DNA of 64,000 nt from Chloroflexota bacterium (GTDB lineage Bacteria; Chloroflexota; Anaerolineae; Anaerolineales; Villigracilaceae), in contig JACRBL010000052.1 of the NCBI GenBank assembly GCA_016234485.1, positions 1-64,000 of the forward strand, written 5' to 3'. Numbering within the stretch: position 1 is the stretch's first letter; the number at the start of each line of letters is the position of its first letter. Shown here in pieces: positions 20,347 through 29,483 of the stretch. Made by a program: the position numbers and the translations under genes. The notes under the pieces were generated by a model, which saw nothing but the letters and a program-made list of their open reading frames with translations, did no database searches and had not been told where the DNA came from.

Positions 20347-23112
20347 CTACGACAACCCCATGAAGCGATAGACTTCCACCTGTTGTTCGCGTCCGCGCAC
20401 GCTGATGGGTTCGAGCGGCTCGGCTTTGATTTTGTCCGCGACGATTTCGTACGTGGATTTTTGCATCAAAATTTCGCCCGGCTCGGCTGTCACCTGCAAG
20501 CGCTGGGCGATGTTGACCGTGTCGCCGATGGCGGTGTAGTTAAAGAGGTCGCTGGTGCCCACGTTGCCGATGATGGCCGAACCGGTGGCAACGCCGATGC
20601 GAAAACTGAGGCGGTGTTCTGTCTCGTTGAAACTGCGGTGCAGTTCCGCCGAACGGAGCAAAATATCGTGGGCGGCGCGCACGGCGCGCAGGGCGTGATC
20701 TCCCTGCAAGTCGGGGCTGTTCCAAATGGCGAGGACGGCGTCGCCCATGAATTTATCGAGCGTACCTTCCTCTTTTAGCACGGCGTCCGCCGCGAGGGAG
20801 AGATAAGCGTTAAGAACTTTGAAGACAGTTTCCGGTTCTTGCTTTTCGCTGTAGGACGTGAAGCCGCTCAGGTCGGCGAAAAGGATGCTGACGGTTTCCT
20901 TGCTTCCGTCGAGGCGCAGGTTGCGCGGGTCGGCCAGCAGGCGGTCGCGAACGCGCGGGGCCACCACGCGGCCGAACGTCTGGCGGATGCGCTCTTGTTC
21001 GGCTTCGAGTTTGCGGCGCTCGGTCAAGTCTTCAAAGAAAATGGTCGCGCCCTTGGCGGAACGATAGGCGTCGAGCAGGGGCGCGCAAGAGACGCGCAGG
21101 GCCAGCTCGCCGCGCGCGGGGATGATGCGGGTGATCTCAGAGATGAAGACGGGCGCGCCTTGCATGGCGGCGGTTTCGGTGAGATAGAGAAAGTCGGAAT
21201 AGAGGCTGGGGAAGGCCTGTTCCATCGAACGGCCAATGACCTGATCCATGGGGATGCCGAGGATCTCTTCGGCGGCGTGATTGAAGAGCGTGATCTCGTG
21301 CGCCAGGTCGGTGGTGATGACGCCCGTGGCGATGGACGAGAAGATGTCGTCCATCAGGCTTTTCATTTCGAGGGTCTGATCCAGGGTGCGGCGCAGGTTG
21401 GCGAAGAGACGCGCGTTCTCAAGCGCCAGCGTGGACTGGGCCGCCACCGCCGCGAGGAAGTCGAGGTCGTCGCTGTTATAGAGTTCGCCCGAGCGGCGTG
21501 GGCCGAGAGCGAAGAATCCGATCAGGCGGCCTTCATAGAGAAGTGGGACGAAGGTAAAACCGAGCAACCGATCGTAGCCGCGCAGATCTTCGGGCAGGGG
21601 CATACCAGGGGAAAGCCAGAAGGGCGCGTGCGCTTTTTGAATGTGACGCACGAGCGGTTCGTCGGCGGGGTAGGCGGGGGCGCTGTCTTCGCGCGTGGCG
21701 TGGGGGAAATATTGCCCGTACTCGTCGTTGTAGAGGTAGATCACAAAGCGTTCAGGCGAGAGGGCCTGGTGCAGTTGCTCTTCGAGCAGGCGTAGAATAT
21801 GCGTCAGGTCGGGGGTGACGACGAGACTGCGTGACAGGCTTGTGAGAGCGCGGCGGTAATCGGCGGGGGCGCGGTAGAAGAGGCGGTCTATGGCGCGCTG
21901 GATCAGGTCGCGGACGGGGATGAGCCCCACCGCAAGGATGACGAGAAAGAGTCCAATCACCAGTGGGTTGTCGGCGCCGATACTCTCTTCGATTAGGTAG
22001 GATATGAGGGCGATGAGACCGTAAAAGGTCCCGAGCGCGATGCCCATGGTCAGCAGGTAGGCGAGTGCGCGGCTAAAGATGCGGTCTACGTCCAGCAGGC
22101 GATAGCGCACGATGGCGTACGTCACCGAGAGCGGGAGGAAGACCAGCATGGGGAAGAAAAATCCGCCCTGAAACTCGGGGATGGATGAACTAAAGACGAT
22201 CGGGATGAGGTAGAGAGTGAAAACGGGGATGAAAGCGATGGTGCTTCCGAAAATGATCACGCGGCTTTGCTGGCGCACAATAGCCGACTGGCTACGGACA
22301 ATGCGTACGAAGAGCGTACCTCCAAAAAGGAGCATGGAAAAGAGAATGAAGGCGTACCCCGTGATCCATAATTGCACGTAGCCCAGCGGCTCTTTTGGAG
22401 AAATAAGTTCAAGCGCGGTTGCGGCGCTGAGCGCCAGCACGAACAGCCAGGGGATGTAGCGCAGGTAGGGGCGGCGATCTACGAAGGGCATTTGCTGGGG
22501 GAAGACCAGCGCCAAATGCGCCAACGCGCCCGCACCCACCGAGATGCTCAACGCCCACAGGATCACGGCGTGGTGCGTTGTGTTCATGTCGAGGAAGGTG
22601 GTGGTGAGGACCGAGACAGCGGCGGTAAAGGTCACGAAAGCGCGGCTCGCCCGCAGGTCCGAGCGGATGCGATAGGCCCACAGGCCGGTCAGCAGGAAGA
22701 CCAGTCCTGTCAGATATGGAATGATGAATGTTGTGAGCAGACTGCCGAATGGAAAACGGATCGGCGTGATCGTTAGGATGTAGGCTCCCCCTGTTGGTTT
22801 TACAAATTCGGCTTGCACAGGCGCGAAACCGTTGGCCTTAAGGAAGGCGCTCACCTCGTCTGCATTGCCCACCAATTTACCATTTAACTTTACCAGCTGG
22901 TCTGACCAGTTCGCGCCCATGTTCCGCGCCGGCCAGCCGGCCTCGTCTATTTGCGAAACGATGTTGTTCGGTTCGAGCAAAACGCCCAGAAAGGGTTGAC
23001 GCACCCACTCCAGCGCCCAAAATGGCGTGAGCGCCAGCATCGCGAGCGCGATGACGATCGCGGCCAGCGGCACGGCATGTTCGAACCATGAAGCGCGCGT
23101 CCCAGGTTGCAT
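20347..23112 (-). CDS. Membrane receptor adenylate/guanylate cyclase with GAF and PAS domains
   Basis: A protein of 921 residues if started at MQPGTRASW. TM1 is near 15-40, followed by a PDZ-like periplasmic segment (about 45-110) and then seven to eight membrane helices (about 120-400). A GAF domain (about 430-590), a PAS domain (about 605-715) and a class III cyclase domain (about 740-921) complete it. The cyclase has both metal aspartates (FADLSGFT and GDAVLAIWN) and a GVATGSAIIGNVG segment. It probably senses envelope signals and makes cAMP or cGMP; the nucleotide cannot be decided here. Confidence 0.88.
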   Translation of the reverse strand: MQPGTRASWFEHAVPLAAIVIALAMLALTPFWALEWVRQPFLGVLLEPNNIVSQIDEAGWPARNMGANWSDQLVKLNGKLVGNADEVSAFLKANGFAPVQAEFVKPTGGAYILTITPIRFPFGSLLTTFIIPYLTGLVFLLTGLWAYRIRSDLRASRAFVTFTAAVSVLTTTFLDMNTTHHAVILWALSISVGAGALAHLALVFPQQMPFVDRRPYLRYIPWLFVLALSAATALELISPKEPLGYVQLWITGYAFILFSMLLFGGTLFVRIVRSQSAIVRQQSRVIIFGSTIAFIPVFTLYLIPIVFSSSIPEFQGGFFFPMLVFLPLSVTYAIVRYRLLDVDRIFSRALAYLLTMGIALGTFYGLIALISYLIEESIGADNPLVIGLFLVILAVGLIPVRDLIQRAIDRLFYRAPADYRRALTSLSRSLVVTPDLTHILRLLEEQLHQALSPERFVIYLYNDEYGQYFPHATREDSAPAYPADEPLVRHIQKAHAPFWLSPGMPLPEDLRGYDRLLGFTFVPLLYEGRLIGFFALGPRRSGELYNSDDLDFLAAVAAQSTLALENARLFANLRRTLDQTLEMKSLMDDIFSSIATGVITTDLAHEITLFNHAAEEILGIPMDQVIGRSMEQAFPSLYSDFLYLTETAAMQGAPVFISEITRIIPARGELALRVSCAPLLDAYRSAKGATIFFEDLTERRKLEAEQERIRQTFGRVVAPRVRDRLLADPRNLRLDGSKETVSILFADLSGFTSYSEKQEPETVFKVLNAYLSLAADAVLKEEGTLDKFMGDAVLAIWNSPDLQGDHALRAVRAAHDILLRSAELHRSFNETEHRLSFRIGVATGSAIIGNVGTSDLFNYTAIGDTVNIAQRLQVTAEPGEILMQKSTYEIVADKIKAEPLEPISVRGREQQVEVYRFMGLS

Positions 23113-23141
23113 GCGGCGATTATACGACACACTTGCGTTGT

Positions 23142-23197
23142 CCCGCAGTTCAACTGCGGGAGAAATCGCGCGTTGTTCCGCAGTTCAACTGCGGAAC
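23142..23197. repeat. Two tandem GCAGTTcAACTGC palindromes
   Basis: CCCGCAGTTCAACTGCGGG (23142-23160) and GTTCCGCAGTTCAACTGCGGAAC-type (23175-23197) share the core CCGCAGTTCAACTGCGG. They occupy the divergent promoter region between the cyclase and cobalamin adenosyltransferase genes. Confidence 0.85.
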
Positions 23198-23222
23198 GAA
23201 CCCGCCAGAGTATAATGCCCGC

Positions 23223-23765
23223 ATGGAATTTTACTCACGCACAGGCGATGACGGGACGACGGGACTGCTGGGCGAGGGACGCGTGGCGAAGACGCATCCG
23301 CGCATCGAGGCCCTGGGCGCGCTGGACGAATCCACCGCGACCTTGGGGCTGGCGCGCGCGCAGGCGCGTGATCCACACTGCGAGCGCATCCTGCTCGAAA
23401 CGCAACGCGACCTCTACAAGTTAATGGCCGAAGTGGCCGCCACGCCCGAAAACGCCGACAAATTTCACTTCATTGATTCTGCGCGCGTGGATTGGATCGA
23501 AGCGCAGATCGAGGCGCTCTCTGCCACCGTGACGATGCCGCGCGAATTTATCCTCCCCGGCGACAGTTTCGCGGGCGCGGCGCTTTCGATGGCGCGCGCC
23601 GTTATCCGTCGCGCCGAACGCCGCGTGGTGGAATTGGCCGAGGCGAATCTCCTCACGAATCCCGACCTGGGTCCCTATTTGAATCGCCTGTCTTCCTTAT
23701 GTTTTGTGATGGAACTGGTGGAGAACCAGGCCGCGGGTCACAAGACCACGCTGGCGAAAGAATAG
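23223..23765 (+). CDS. Corrinoid adenosyltransferase, PduO type
   Basis: A 180-residue ATP:cob(I)alamin adenosyltransferase starting at ATG 23223. It has the ATP-binding N-terminus YSRTGDDGTTGL, an RIEALGALDES helix, and RRAERRVVEL near the trimer active site followed by YLNRLSSLCFVMEL. It makes adenosylcobalamin from cobalamin, consistent with a cobalamin-using cell (MetH in the same window). Palindromes immediately upstream may influence its expression. Confidence 0.93.
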   Translation: MEFYSRTGDDGTTGLLGEGRVAKTHPRIEALGALDESTATLGLARAQARDPHCERILLETQRDLYKLMAEVAATPENADKFHFIDSARVDWIEAQIEALSATVTMPREFILPGDSFAGAALSMARAVIRRAERRVVELAEANLLTNPDLGPYLNRLSSLCFVMELVENQAAGHKTTLAKE

Positions 23766-23854
23766 CCCTGTCCTTCGACTACGACGCCGACAATCACGGC
23801 GTCTCCGCTCAGGACGACGAATCCTAAATGTGACCAGTAACTGCGAGACTATAT

Positions 23855-24562
23855 ATGACAGGGACTCTCCTCAACATTGCCACCGTCATCGTGGGCGGGC
23901 TGATCGGACTGCTGTTCGGCGCGCGCATTCCCGAACGATTCAAATCCACCGTCATCGCGGGTATGGGATTGTTCACCTTCGCGATGGGCTCCCAAATGTT
24001 CCTCAAGACCGAAAATCCGCTCATCGTGCTGGGGGCCTTGCTGATCGGCGCTCTGCTCGGCGAATGGACGCGCATCGAAGACGGGCTCCACAATCTGGGC
24101 GCCATCCTCGAAAAACGCTTCGCCCGCGACGACTCGGCGGAGGGCTCGGCCAAATTCATTCGCGGCTTCCTGACGGCCTCCCTGCTCTTCTGCGTCGGCC
24201 CGATGACCATCCTCGGCTCGTTGCAAGACGGCTTGACCGGCGATTACGAATTGCTAGCGGTGAAATCCGTGCTGGACGGATTCGCCGCGATGGCCTTCGC
24301 ATCCACGCTGGGGATGGGCGTCCTGTTTTCGAGCGTTATCATCCTCGTCTACCAGGGCGGACTCAGCCTGCTGGCGGGAAGTCTCAGCCCGATCATCAAC
24401 GATGCCATGATGGCCGAAATGACCGCCACGGGCGGCGTCCTGTTGATGGGGCTGGCGGTCAGTAGTCTGTTGGAAATCAAAAAGATACGCGTGGGGAATT
24501 TTCTGCCCGCCCTGTTGCTGGCTCCGATGATTGTTTGGCTGGTTGAGGCGTTATCCCGATAG
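23855..24562 (+). CDS. DUF554 family membrane protein
   Basis: A 235-residue YqgA/YdfK-like protein of seven hydrophobic segments: GTLLNIATVIVGGLIGLL at the start, a GLFTFAMGSQM helix, GALLIGALLGEW and FCVGPMTILGSLQDGL. A family of unknown function, possibly transporters. It starts 90 bases after the adenosyltransferase gene in the same direction. Confidence 0.88.
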   Translation: MTGTLLNIATVIVGGLIGLLFGARIPERFKSTVIAGMGLFTFAMGSQMFLKTENPLIVLGALLIGALLGEWTRIEDGLHNLGAILEKRFARDDSAEGSAKFIRGFLTASLLFCVGPMTILGSLQDGLTGDYELLAVKSVLDGFAAMAFASTLGMGVLFSSVIILVYQGGLSLLAGSLSPIINDAMMAEMTATGGVLLMGLAVSSLLEIKKIRVGNFLPALLLAPMIVWLVEALSR

Positions 24563-24592
24563 TAGTTAAAAAGAAGTGACGCGGCATTCCTC

Positions 24593-25468
24593 ATGCAACT
24601 CAAATCTCTCATCCGCTCGGCTCTCTACCAAACCGAAAAACTCACCCAACGCGCCCGCTTTGCATCCACTCGCGCGCCCGAGTGTGGCTGGCCGATTCTG
24701 CTTGGCATCTCCTTTCCCAAAAGCGGCACGCACCTGCTCGACCAGATTTTGCTGGGCTTTTCAAAGGTCGCGCCGTTCGCAAAACGCGTCCACTCGTTTT
24801 ATGCGGAATACGAAGGCGAGACGGGACGCAAGCGCGCTCCCGAACAGGCTCTCACCTGGCTCGACTCCCTCCGCCCGCTGGACGTGGCCTCGGCGCATCT
24901 CTTCGCCCGACCTGAGGCCGCGTCGCGCGTGATATCATCCCCGAAGGGGACCTCGGGCGGATTCGTCCCCTTCTTCATTTTCCGCGACCCGCGCGACGTG
25001 GTCGTCTCGCATGTCTTCTATGTGACCGAGATGGAAGCGCGGCACGTCCACCACGATTACTACGCGTCCCTGCCCGATTTCGACGCGCGACTTAAAGTCA
25101 GTATTTTGGGCAGGCCTGATACGAATATCGAATTTCCGAATATCGCAGACCGCTTCGCTCCGTATCTTGGCTGGCTGGATCATCCCGAAGTGTTGACCAT
25201 TCACTTTGAAGACCTCGTCCATGCCCGCGCGGAAACGCTGTCCCGAATGGTGAGGCATCTCGAAGCGCGCGCCCCGCTCAACGTCACGCGCGAGCGAACG
25301 ATCGAAGCGCTGGAGGCGTCCATCAATCCGTCCAAGTCTCCCACCTTCCGTTCGGGAAAAACGGGCGAATGGAAAAAATATTTCACCGAGGAACACAGGA
25401 AAATTTTCAAAGACGTGGCGGGCGACTTGCTGGTGAAATTGGGTTATGAAAAAAACGATGAGTGGTAA
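24593..25468 (+). CDS. Sulfotransferase family protein
   Basis: A 291-residue PAPS-dependent sulfotransferase. SFPKSGTHLLDQI (40-52) is the 5'-phosphosulfate loop and FRDPRDVVVSHVFY the 3'-phosphate-binding motif. The C-terminal RSGKTGEWKKYF plus LGYE matches the family end. Cytosolic-type layout with no signal. Its TAA overlaps the ATG of the next membrane gene (TAATG), and a GT2 gene follows, suggesting that the three act on a sulfated or glycosylated surface molecule. Confidence 0.9.
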   Translation: MQLKSLIRSALYQTEKLTQRARFASTRAPECGWPILLGISFPKSGTHLLDQILLGFSKVAPFAKRVHSFYAEYEGETGRKRAPEQALTWLDSLRPLDVASAHLFARPEAASRVISSPKGTSGGFVPFFIFRDPRDVVVSHVFYVTEMEARHVHHDYYASLPDFDARLKVSILGRPDTNIEFPNIADRFAPYLGWLDHPEVLTIHFEDLVHARAETLSRMVRHLEARAPLNVTRERTIEALEASINPSKSPTFRSGKTGEWKKYFTEEHRKIFKDVAGDLLVKLGYEKNDEW

Positions 25469-26925
25469 TGGAACAGAAATTGGCATCTCTTAGCAAATGG
25501 ATACGCGTCGGCGCGGGCGTGGGCGTCGTCGGGTTCATCGTCGGCGATACCATCTGGCGGCGCTTCTCCGATCCGCGCGCCCTGGCGCAGTTATCGCGAT
25601 TCTTCGCAAAAATGAATTTCCGCGCCGATGGAATTATGCTTGCCGCGGCTCTGGCGCTGATCGCATTTTTATCCTGGCGCGCCAGGCAATTTCCCGTGCA
25701 TCACGAGCGGATGCAAACGTACACTCGCGCTTTGTGGATATTTCTTTGCGTCTGGGCGCTATATCTGTTTTCTGCATACCTCATGGCCTTGCGTTGGGAT
25801 ACGCCGCGCAACAAGGCCTACTTCCCCGATCTGGCCGCGGCCTTTCTGCAAGGTAAGGCATATATCGAACCCACGGGATCGGCCAGCGACCTTACGTTTT
25901 ATGACGGGCATTGGTACGTGGCCTTTCCTCCGCTGGCGTCGCTATTGATGCTTCCGCAGGTGGCGCTGGGCGGCCCCGAGGCGGTGAACTCGGTGCGCTT
26001 CTCTGTCGCATACGGCGCGCTGAACGTGGCGCTCGTGTATTTGCTGGCGGAGGGATTACGCAGGCGCGGGTTGATTTCCCTTTCGCCTTCGGGCAGTTTG
26101 TGGATTTCAGCGCTCTTCGGTTTTGGAACGGTTCACTGGTACATGGCTCTTTCTGGTCACGTGTGGTTTGTCAGCCAGATCGTGACCGTCACATTCTCCC
26201 TGCTTTCGGCGGTCATTCTGCTCGAGAGCGGCTCGCTGACTCTTGCATCCATTGCGCTTGGCGTTGGCATGTTGGCGCGCCCCAATGTGGTTTTTCTCTG
26301 GCCGTTTCTAATGGGGTTGTACGCAGGCATCAAAGATATCGGATGGATTAATCTCCTGTGCGCTTCGTGGCGAACTGCCCTCGCATCGATGATTCCGCTC
26401 GGCGCGGCCGCGCTGGCTTTGTTGGCCTACAATTACGTCCGCTTCGACAACCCTCTCGAATTTGGCTACCGCGCGATGAACGTCGGCGCTTACTTGAAAG
26501 CCGATCTGGATGCGTACGGACAATTCAACCTGCATTTCCTGCCGCGCAACCTCCAGACGATGTTCCTGGCTCTGCCACACTGGAACGCCGCCTGCGGATT
26601 CTTCGTCCCCAGCCCGATGGGGATGAGCATCCTCCTGACCACCCCGGCCTTGCTCTTGCTGACGCAAGCGCGTCCCACCTCGACGTGGAGCGGGCTCGCG
26701 TGGACCTCGGCGCTTCTGCTCCTCGCGCCGCTCATGCTGTACTTCAACACGGGTAGCGCCCAGTTTGGCTATCGTTTCCTCATGGACTTGATCGTGCCGC
26801 TTCTGGCTTTGCTTGCTCTTGCCATGAAGGAGCGAGTCACAACGCCCGTGCAACTCCTCATCTGGCTGGGCATTTTGGTCAACTACCTTGGGGTGTTGTG
26901 GTTCCATGCTGGCGTCTGCCAATGA
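25468..26925 (+). CDS. Polytopic membrane protein, glycosyltransferase-like
   Basis: About 485 residues with roughly ten to twelve membrane helices. I chose ATG 25468 because it overlaps the sulfotransferase stop (TAATG). An extracytoplasmic loop near 130-155 has FYDGHWYVAFPPLASLL, resembling the first loop of GT-C/dolichyl-phosphate-mannose mannosyltransferases, but the acidic catalytic pair is not obvious. It is followed by an ATGA overlap with a GT2 gene, so it is likely a partner in surface glycan assembly. Exact reaction unknown. Confidence 0.72.
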   Translation: MEQKLASLSKWIRVGAGVGVVGFIVGDTIWRRFSDPRALAQLSRFFAKMNFRADGIMLAAALALIAFLSWRARQFPVHHERMQTYTRALWIFLCVWALYLFSAYLMALRWDTPRNKAYFPDLAAAFLQGKAYIEPTGSASDLTFYDGHWYVAFPPLASLLMLPQVALGGPEAVNSVRFSVAYGALNVALVYLLAEGLRRRGLISLSPSGSLWISALFGFGTVHWYMALSGHVWFVSQIVTVTFSLLSAVILLESGSLTLASIALGVGMLARPNVVFLWPFLMGLYAGIKDIGWINLLCASWRTALASMIPLGAAALALLAYNYVRFDNPLEFGYRAMNVGAYLKADLDAYGQFNLHFLPRNLQTMFLALPHWNAACGFFVPSPMGMSILLTTPALLLLTQARPTSTWSGLAWTSALLLLAPLMLYFNTGSAQFGYRFLMDLIVPLLALLALAMKERVTTPVQLLIWLGILVNYLGVLWFHAGVCQ

Positions 26926-27854
26926 CATCCTGTTCTCTCGTCATCCGCGCCTACAACGAAGCCCAGCATCTGCCGCGCCTGCTGGAGGGACTCGCGCATC
27001 AGACCGTGAAGGATGTGGAAATCATCCTCGTGGACTCGGGCTCCACCGATGCGACCGTCTCCATCGCCGAGTCGTTTGGCGCGCGGGTGGTGAGAATCCG
27101 TCCCGAAGAATTCACCTTCGGACGGTCGCTCAACTTCGGGGTCCGCGCCGCGACGCGGGAGTTGGTCGTCATCGCCAGCGCGCATGTCTATCCCGTCTAT
27201 CCCGATTGGCTGGAGGCGCTTCTGCGTCCGTTCGATGACGAAAAGGTGGCGCTCACGTACGGAAAACAGCGCGGGCCAGAGACGGCCAAATTTTCCGAAC
27301 AGCAAATTTATCACCAGTGGTATCCCGACCACAGTCTGCCGCGCCAGCCGACCGCGTTTTGCAACAACGCCAACGCCGCCATCCGAAAAAGTTTGTGGGA
27401 GAAGAATCCCTACGACGAAACGCTGACGGGACTCGAAGACCTGGCCTGGGCAAAATGGGCGAAGGAGCAGGGACACGAGATTGCCTACGCCGCCGAAGCC
27501 GAAATTGTCCACGTCCACAACGAGACGCCGCGCGGCGTCTTCAATCGCTATCGCCGCGAAGCGATGGCCTTCAAGCGCATCCATCCCGAGTCACATTTCA
27601 GCCTGTACGATTTTATTCGCCTGACTTCGATGAACATCCTAAGCGATATTTATCATGCGGCGCGCGAGCGCGTGTTGACGAAGAATCTTGCTTCGATCTT
27701 CTGGTTCCGCTTCATGCAATTCCACGGGACGCGCATGGGCTACCGCGAGTCGGGTCTGGTCACGCCACAGTTGCGCGAGACATTTTATTACGCGAGGGAG
27801 AGGAAGAAGAATGATGGGAAGAAGAGGGATGTGGAGCCGATTCGGTACAAATGA
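26922..27854 (+). CDS. Glycosyltransferase family 2
   Basis: A 310-residue GT-A enzyme. Start ATG 26922 overlaps the upstream stop (ATGA) and gives the standard N-terminus SLVIRAYNEAQHLPRLL. It has VDSGSTDAT, the nucleotide-sugar binding ASAHVYPVYPDWLE region (DxD replaced by AHV-type), NNANAAIRK, and TGLEDLAWAKW carrying the ED catalytic motif. The long C-terminal extension is basic. Soluble or peripheral; the sugar donor cannot be predicted. Confidence 0.9.
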   Translation: MTSCSLVIRAYNEAQHLPRLLEGLAHQTVKDVEIILVDSGSTDATVSIAESFGARVVRIRPEEFTFGRSLNFGVRAATRELVVIASAHVYPVYPDWLEALLRPFDDEKVALTYGKQRGPETAKFSEQQIYHQWYPDHSLPRQPTAFCNNANAAIRKSLWEKNPYDETLTGLEDLAWAKWAKEQGHEIAYAAEAEIVHVHNETPRGVFNRYRREAMAFKRIHPESHFSLYDFIRLTSMNILSDIYHAARERVLTKNLASIFWFRFMQFHGTRMGYRESGLVTPQLRETFYYARERKKNDGKKRDVEPIRYK

Positions 27855-27885
27855 AAACGTCCGCCCTCGCGAGCGGACGTTTTTG
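27855..27885. terminator. Bidirectional intrinsic terminator
   Basis: AACGTCCGC (27856-27864) pairs with GCGGACGTT (27873-27881), with A-run before and T-run after. It lies between convergent genes. Confidence 0.9.
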
Positions 27886-27887
27886 AT

Positions 27888-29339
27888 TCAATCGGCGTTA
27901 CTTTCCGCCATCTCCCGATCCTTCCTCTTCCCCAGCAACTTCCGTATCCGCGCATGGCGTTCACGCGTCAGCGGGTAGAACCAGGCCATGGCAACGGCTG
28001 AGAATAACAGGATCGCGCCAAAGGGTCCGATTAAGATGCGGATCGCTGTCAGCGCAGAGGCGGGTTGCATGAATTGAGTCGCGCCTTCGGGGGGAGTCTG
28101 GTAGCCGAACCAGCCGAGAGTCTGCAAGCCGATGAAGATCGCCAGCGCGCCTGTCAATTTGCGGATGAAATTTTTCACGCCGTAATAAATGCCCTCCGAG
28201 CGGCGGCGCGTTTTCAGTTCGTCCCATTCGATCACGTCGGGGAAGAGCGAGTCGGGCAGCAGGTGAGCGGATGAAACGCTGATGCCCGCGAGAACGCTCA
28301 TGGCGAGCACCAGAGTCACTTGTCCAGGCTGGATCGAGAAGATGACGAGTTGGACGACCGCCCAGAAGATCATCCCGATCATGTAGGCGACCTGTTTGCT
28401 GAATCGGTAGGAAATGAAAATCCAGAAGGGCAGGACGATCACGGACGTGATGAGCAACAGCGCAAACACCGCCGACTCGATGGGCAGGCTGATGCCGAAG
28501 ACGTTTGCCTGCGCGAGCAGATTGCCGCTGGAAATCCAATATAGTAAATAAAACGGCAGGACGAGCGCCACGAGATCGAAGGTGATCCAATTCAGCATGT
28601 AGACGGCGGTGGCGAATCGGAACGGGATGTTTGCCCACGCGGTGCGGACGGTTTCGATGAACGAGACTTGGTTTTCCTGTTCGGGCGTCAGGTTGTGTTC
28701 GCGCACCACGAAGAAGATCAGCAGGAACGGAGCCGCCGCCATGCCGCCGAAGATGCCTGCGGTGACGAGGTAGCCCTGTTGTTGCGTGCCGCCGCCTGCG
28801 ATCACTGCGTCCACGATCATCGGTGCGGCCACCGCGGTGACGAGCGAAATCGCGAGGTTGAAGAACATGCGGAAGCCCGTCAGCGAGGTGCGCTCGTCGT
28901 AGTCGGGGGTTAGTTCGGGGGTCAACGCGGAGAACGGGACGGCCACCAACGTTTCGAGCGTGTCGGCGATCATGAACGCGATGGTGATGAAGACCGCCTT
29001 GGCGATCTGTCCCTCGAACGGAGGCGCGTACCACAGAAGCAGAAAACTCGCGCCGTAGGGAATCGCGAACCACAAAAGGAACGGACGCCTCCGCCCCCAG
29101 CGCGTGCGCACGCGGTCGCTCAACATGCCCACCAGCGGATCGTTGATCGCGTCCCACACAATGCCCACCAGCGCGGCCACCGATGCGAGGCGCGGGTCGA
29201 GTCCCACCACGTCCGTCAAAAAGATGGCGTAGAAAATCTGGCGCAGGGTTCCGTATCCCGCCGTGCCCCAGTCGCCCGTGCCGTAGACGAGTTTCGTCCA
29301 AAACGAAAGATATTTTTTCGGCTGTGCGGTGTCGGTCAT
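27888..29339 (-). CDS. GPH-family sugar:cation symporter (MFS)
   Basis: A 483-residue, twelve-helix transporter of the glycoside-pentoside-hexuronide family (melibiose/xyloside permeases). The N-terminus has KLVYGTGDWGTAGYGTLRQI. The family-typical VGIVWDAINDPLVGMLSDR then carries the conserved Asp cluster, followed by RTRWGRRRPFLLW. A long C-terminal helix ends in basic residues. Probable sugar uptake with H+ or Na+; no sugar operon is adjacent. Confidence 0.92.
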   Translation of the reverse strand: MTDTAQPKKYLSFWTKLVYGTGDWGTAGYGTLRQIFYAIFLTDVVGLDPRLASVAALVGIVWDAINDPLVGMLSDRVRTRWGRRRPFLLWFAIPYGASFLLLWYAPPFEGQIAKAVFITIAFMIADTLETLVAVPFSALTPELTPDYDERTSLTGFRMFFNLAISLVTAVAAPMIVDAVIAGGGTQQQGYLVTAGIFGGMAAAPFLLIFFVVREHNLTPEQENQVSFIETVRTAWANIPFRFATAVYMLNWITFDLVALVLPFYLLYWISSGNLLAQANVFGISLPIESAVFALLLITSVIVLPFWIFISYRFSKQVAYMIGMIFWAVVQLVIFSIQPGQVTLVLAMSVLAGISVSSAHLLPDSLFPDVIEWDELKTRRRSEGIYYGVKNFIRKLTGALAIFIGLQTLGWFGYQTPPEGATQFMQPASALTAIRILIGPFGAILLFSAVAMAWFYPLTRERHARIRKLLGKRKDREMAESNAD

Positions 29340-29350
29340 TTAAACCTCGG

Positions 29351-29439
29351 TTTCAAGTTTCACATTCCAGGTTTTGCGTGAACTGCTCGAAGTTCGCGAG
29401 CAGTTGGACTGCGAGCCGTCAGCAGTCCAACTGCTGACG
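29351..29439. repeat. Overlapping hairpins and weak 7-bp repeats
   Basis: TTTCAAG-TTTCACA-TTCCAGG-TTTTGCG (29351-29378) is a weak heptamer run. AACTGCTCG/CGAGCAGTT (29381-29389 and 29397-29405) and CGTCAGCAGT/ACTGCTGACG (29417-29426 and 29430-29439) are hairpins. GTTGGACT and AGTCCAAC also pair across the last two, giving alternative folds. Confidence 0.7.
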
Positions 29440-29452
29440 AAACACGGAGTTT

Positions 29453-29483
29453 CAGTGTACTGATAACTGATCACTGATCACTG
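29453..29483. repeat. Heptamer tandem array (unit TGATCAC)
   Basis: Runs TGATAAC, TGATCAC, TGATCAC, TGG after CAGTGTAC. It is the same unit family as the arrays at 40386-40420 and 50350-50381. The lyase gene ends in it: its last codons read ACC AGT GAT CAG TGA. Confidence 0.88.

Noticed and set aside
28961-29301. Arg-rich frame overlapping the GPH symporter
   Set aside because: Alternative frame of the transporter gene, lacking start signals and family features.
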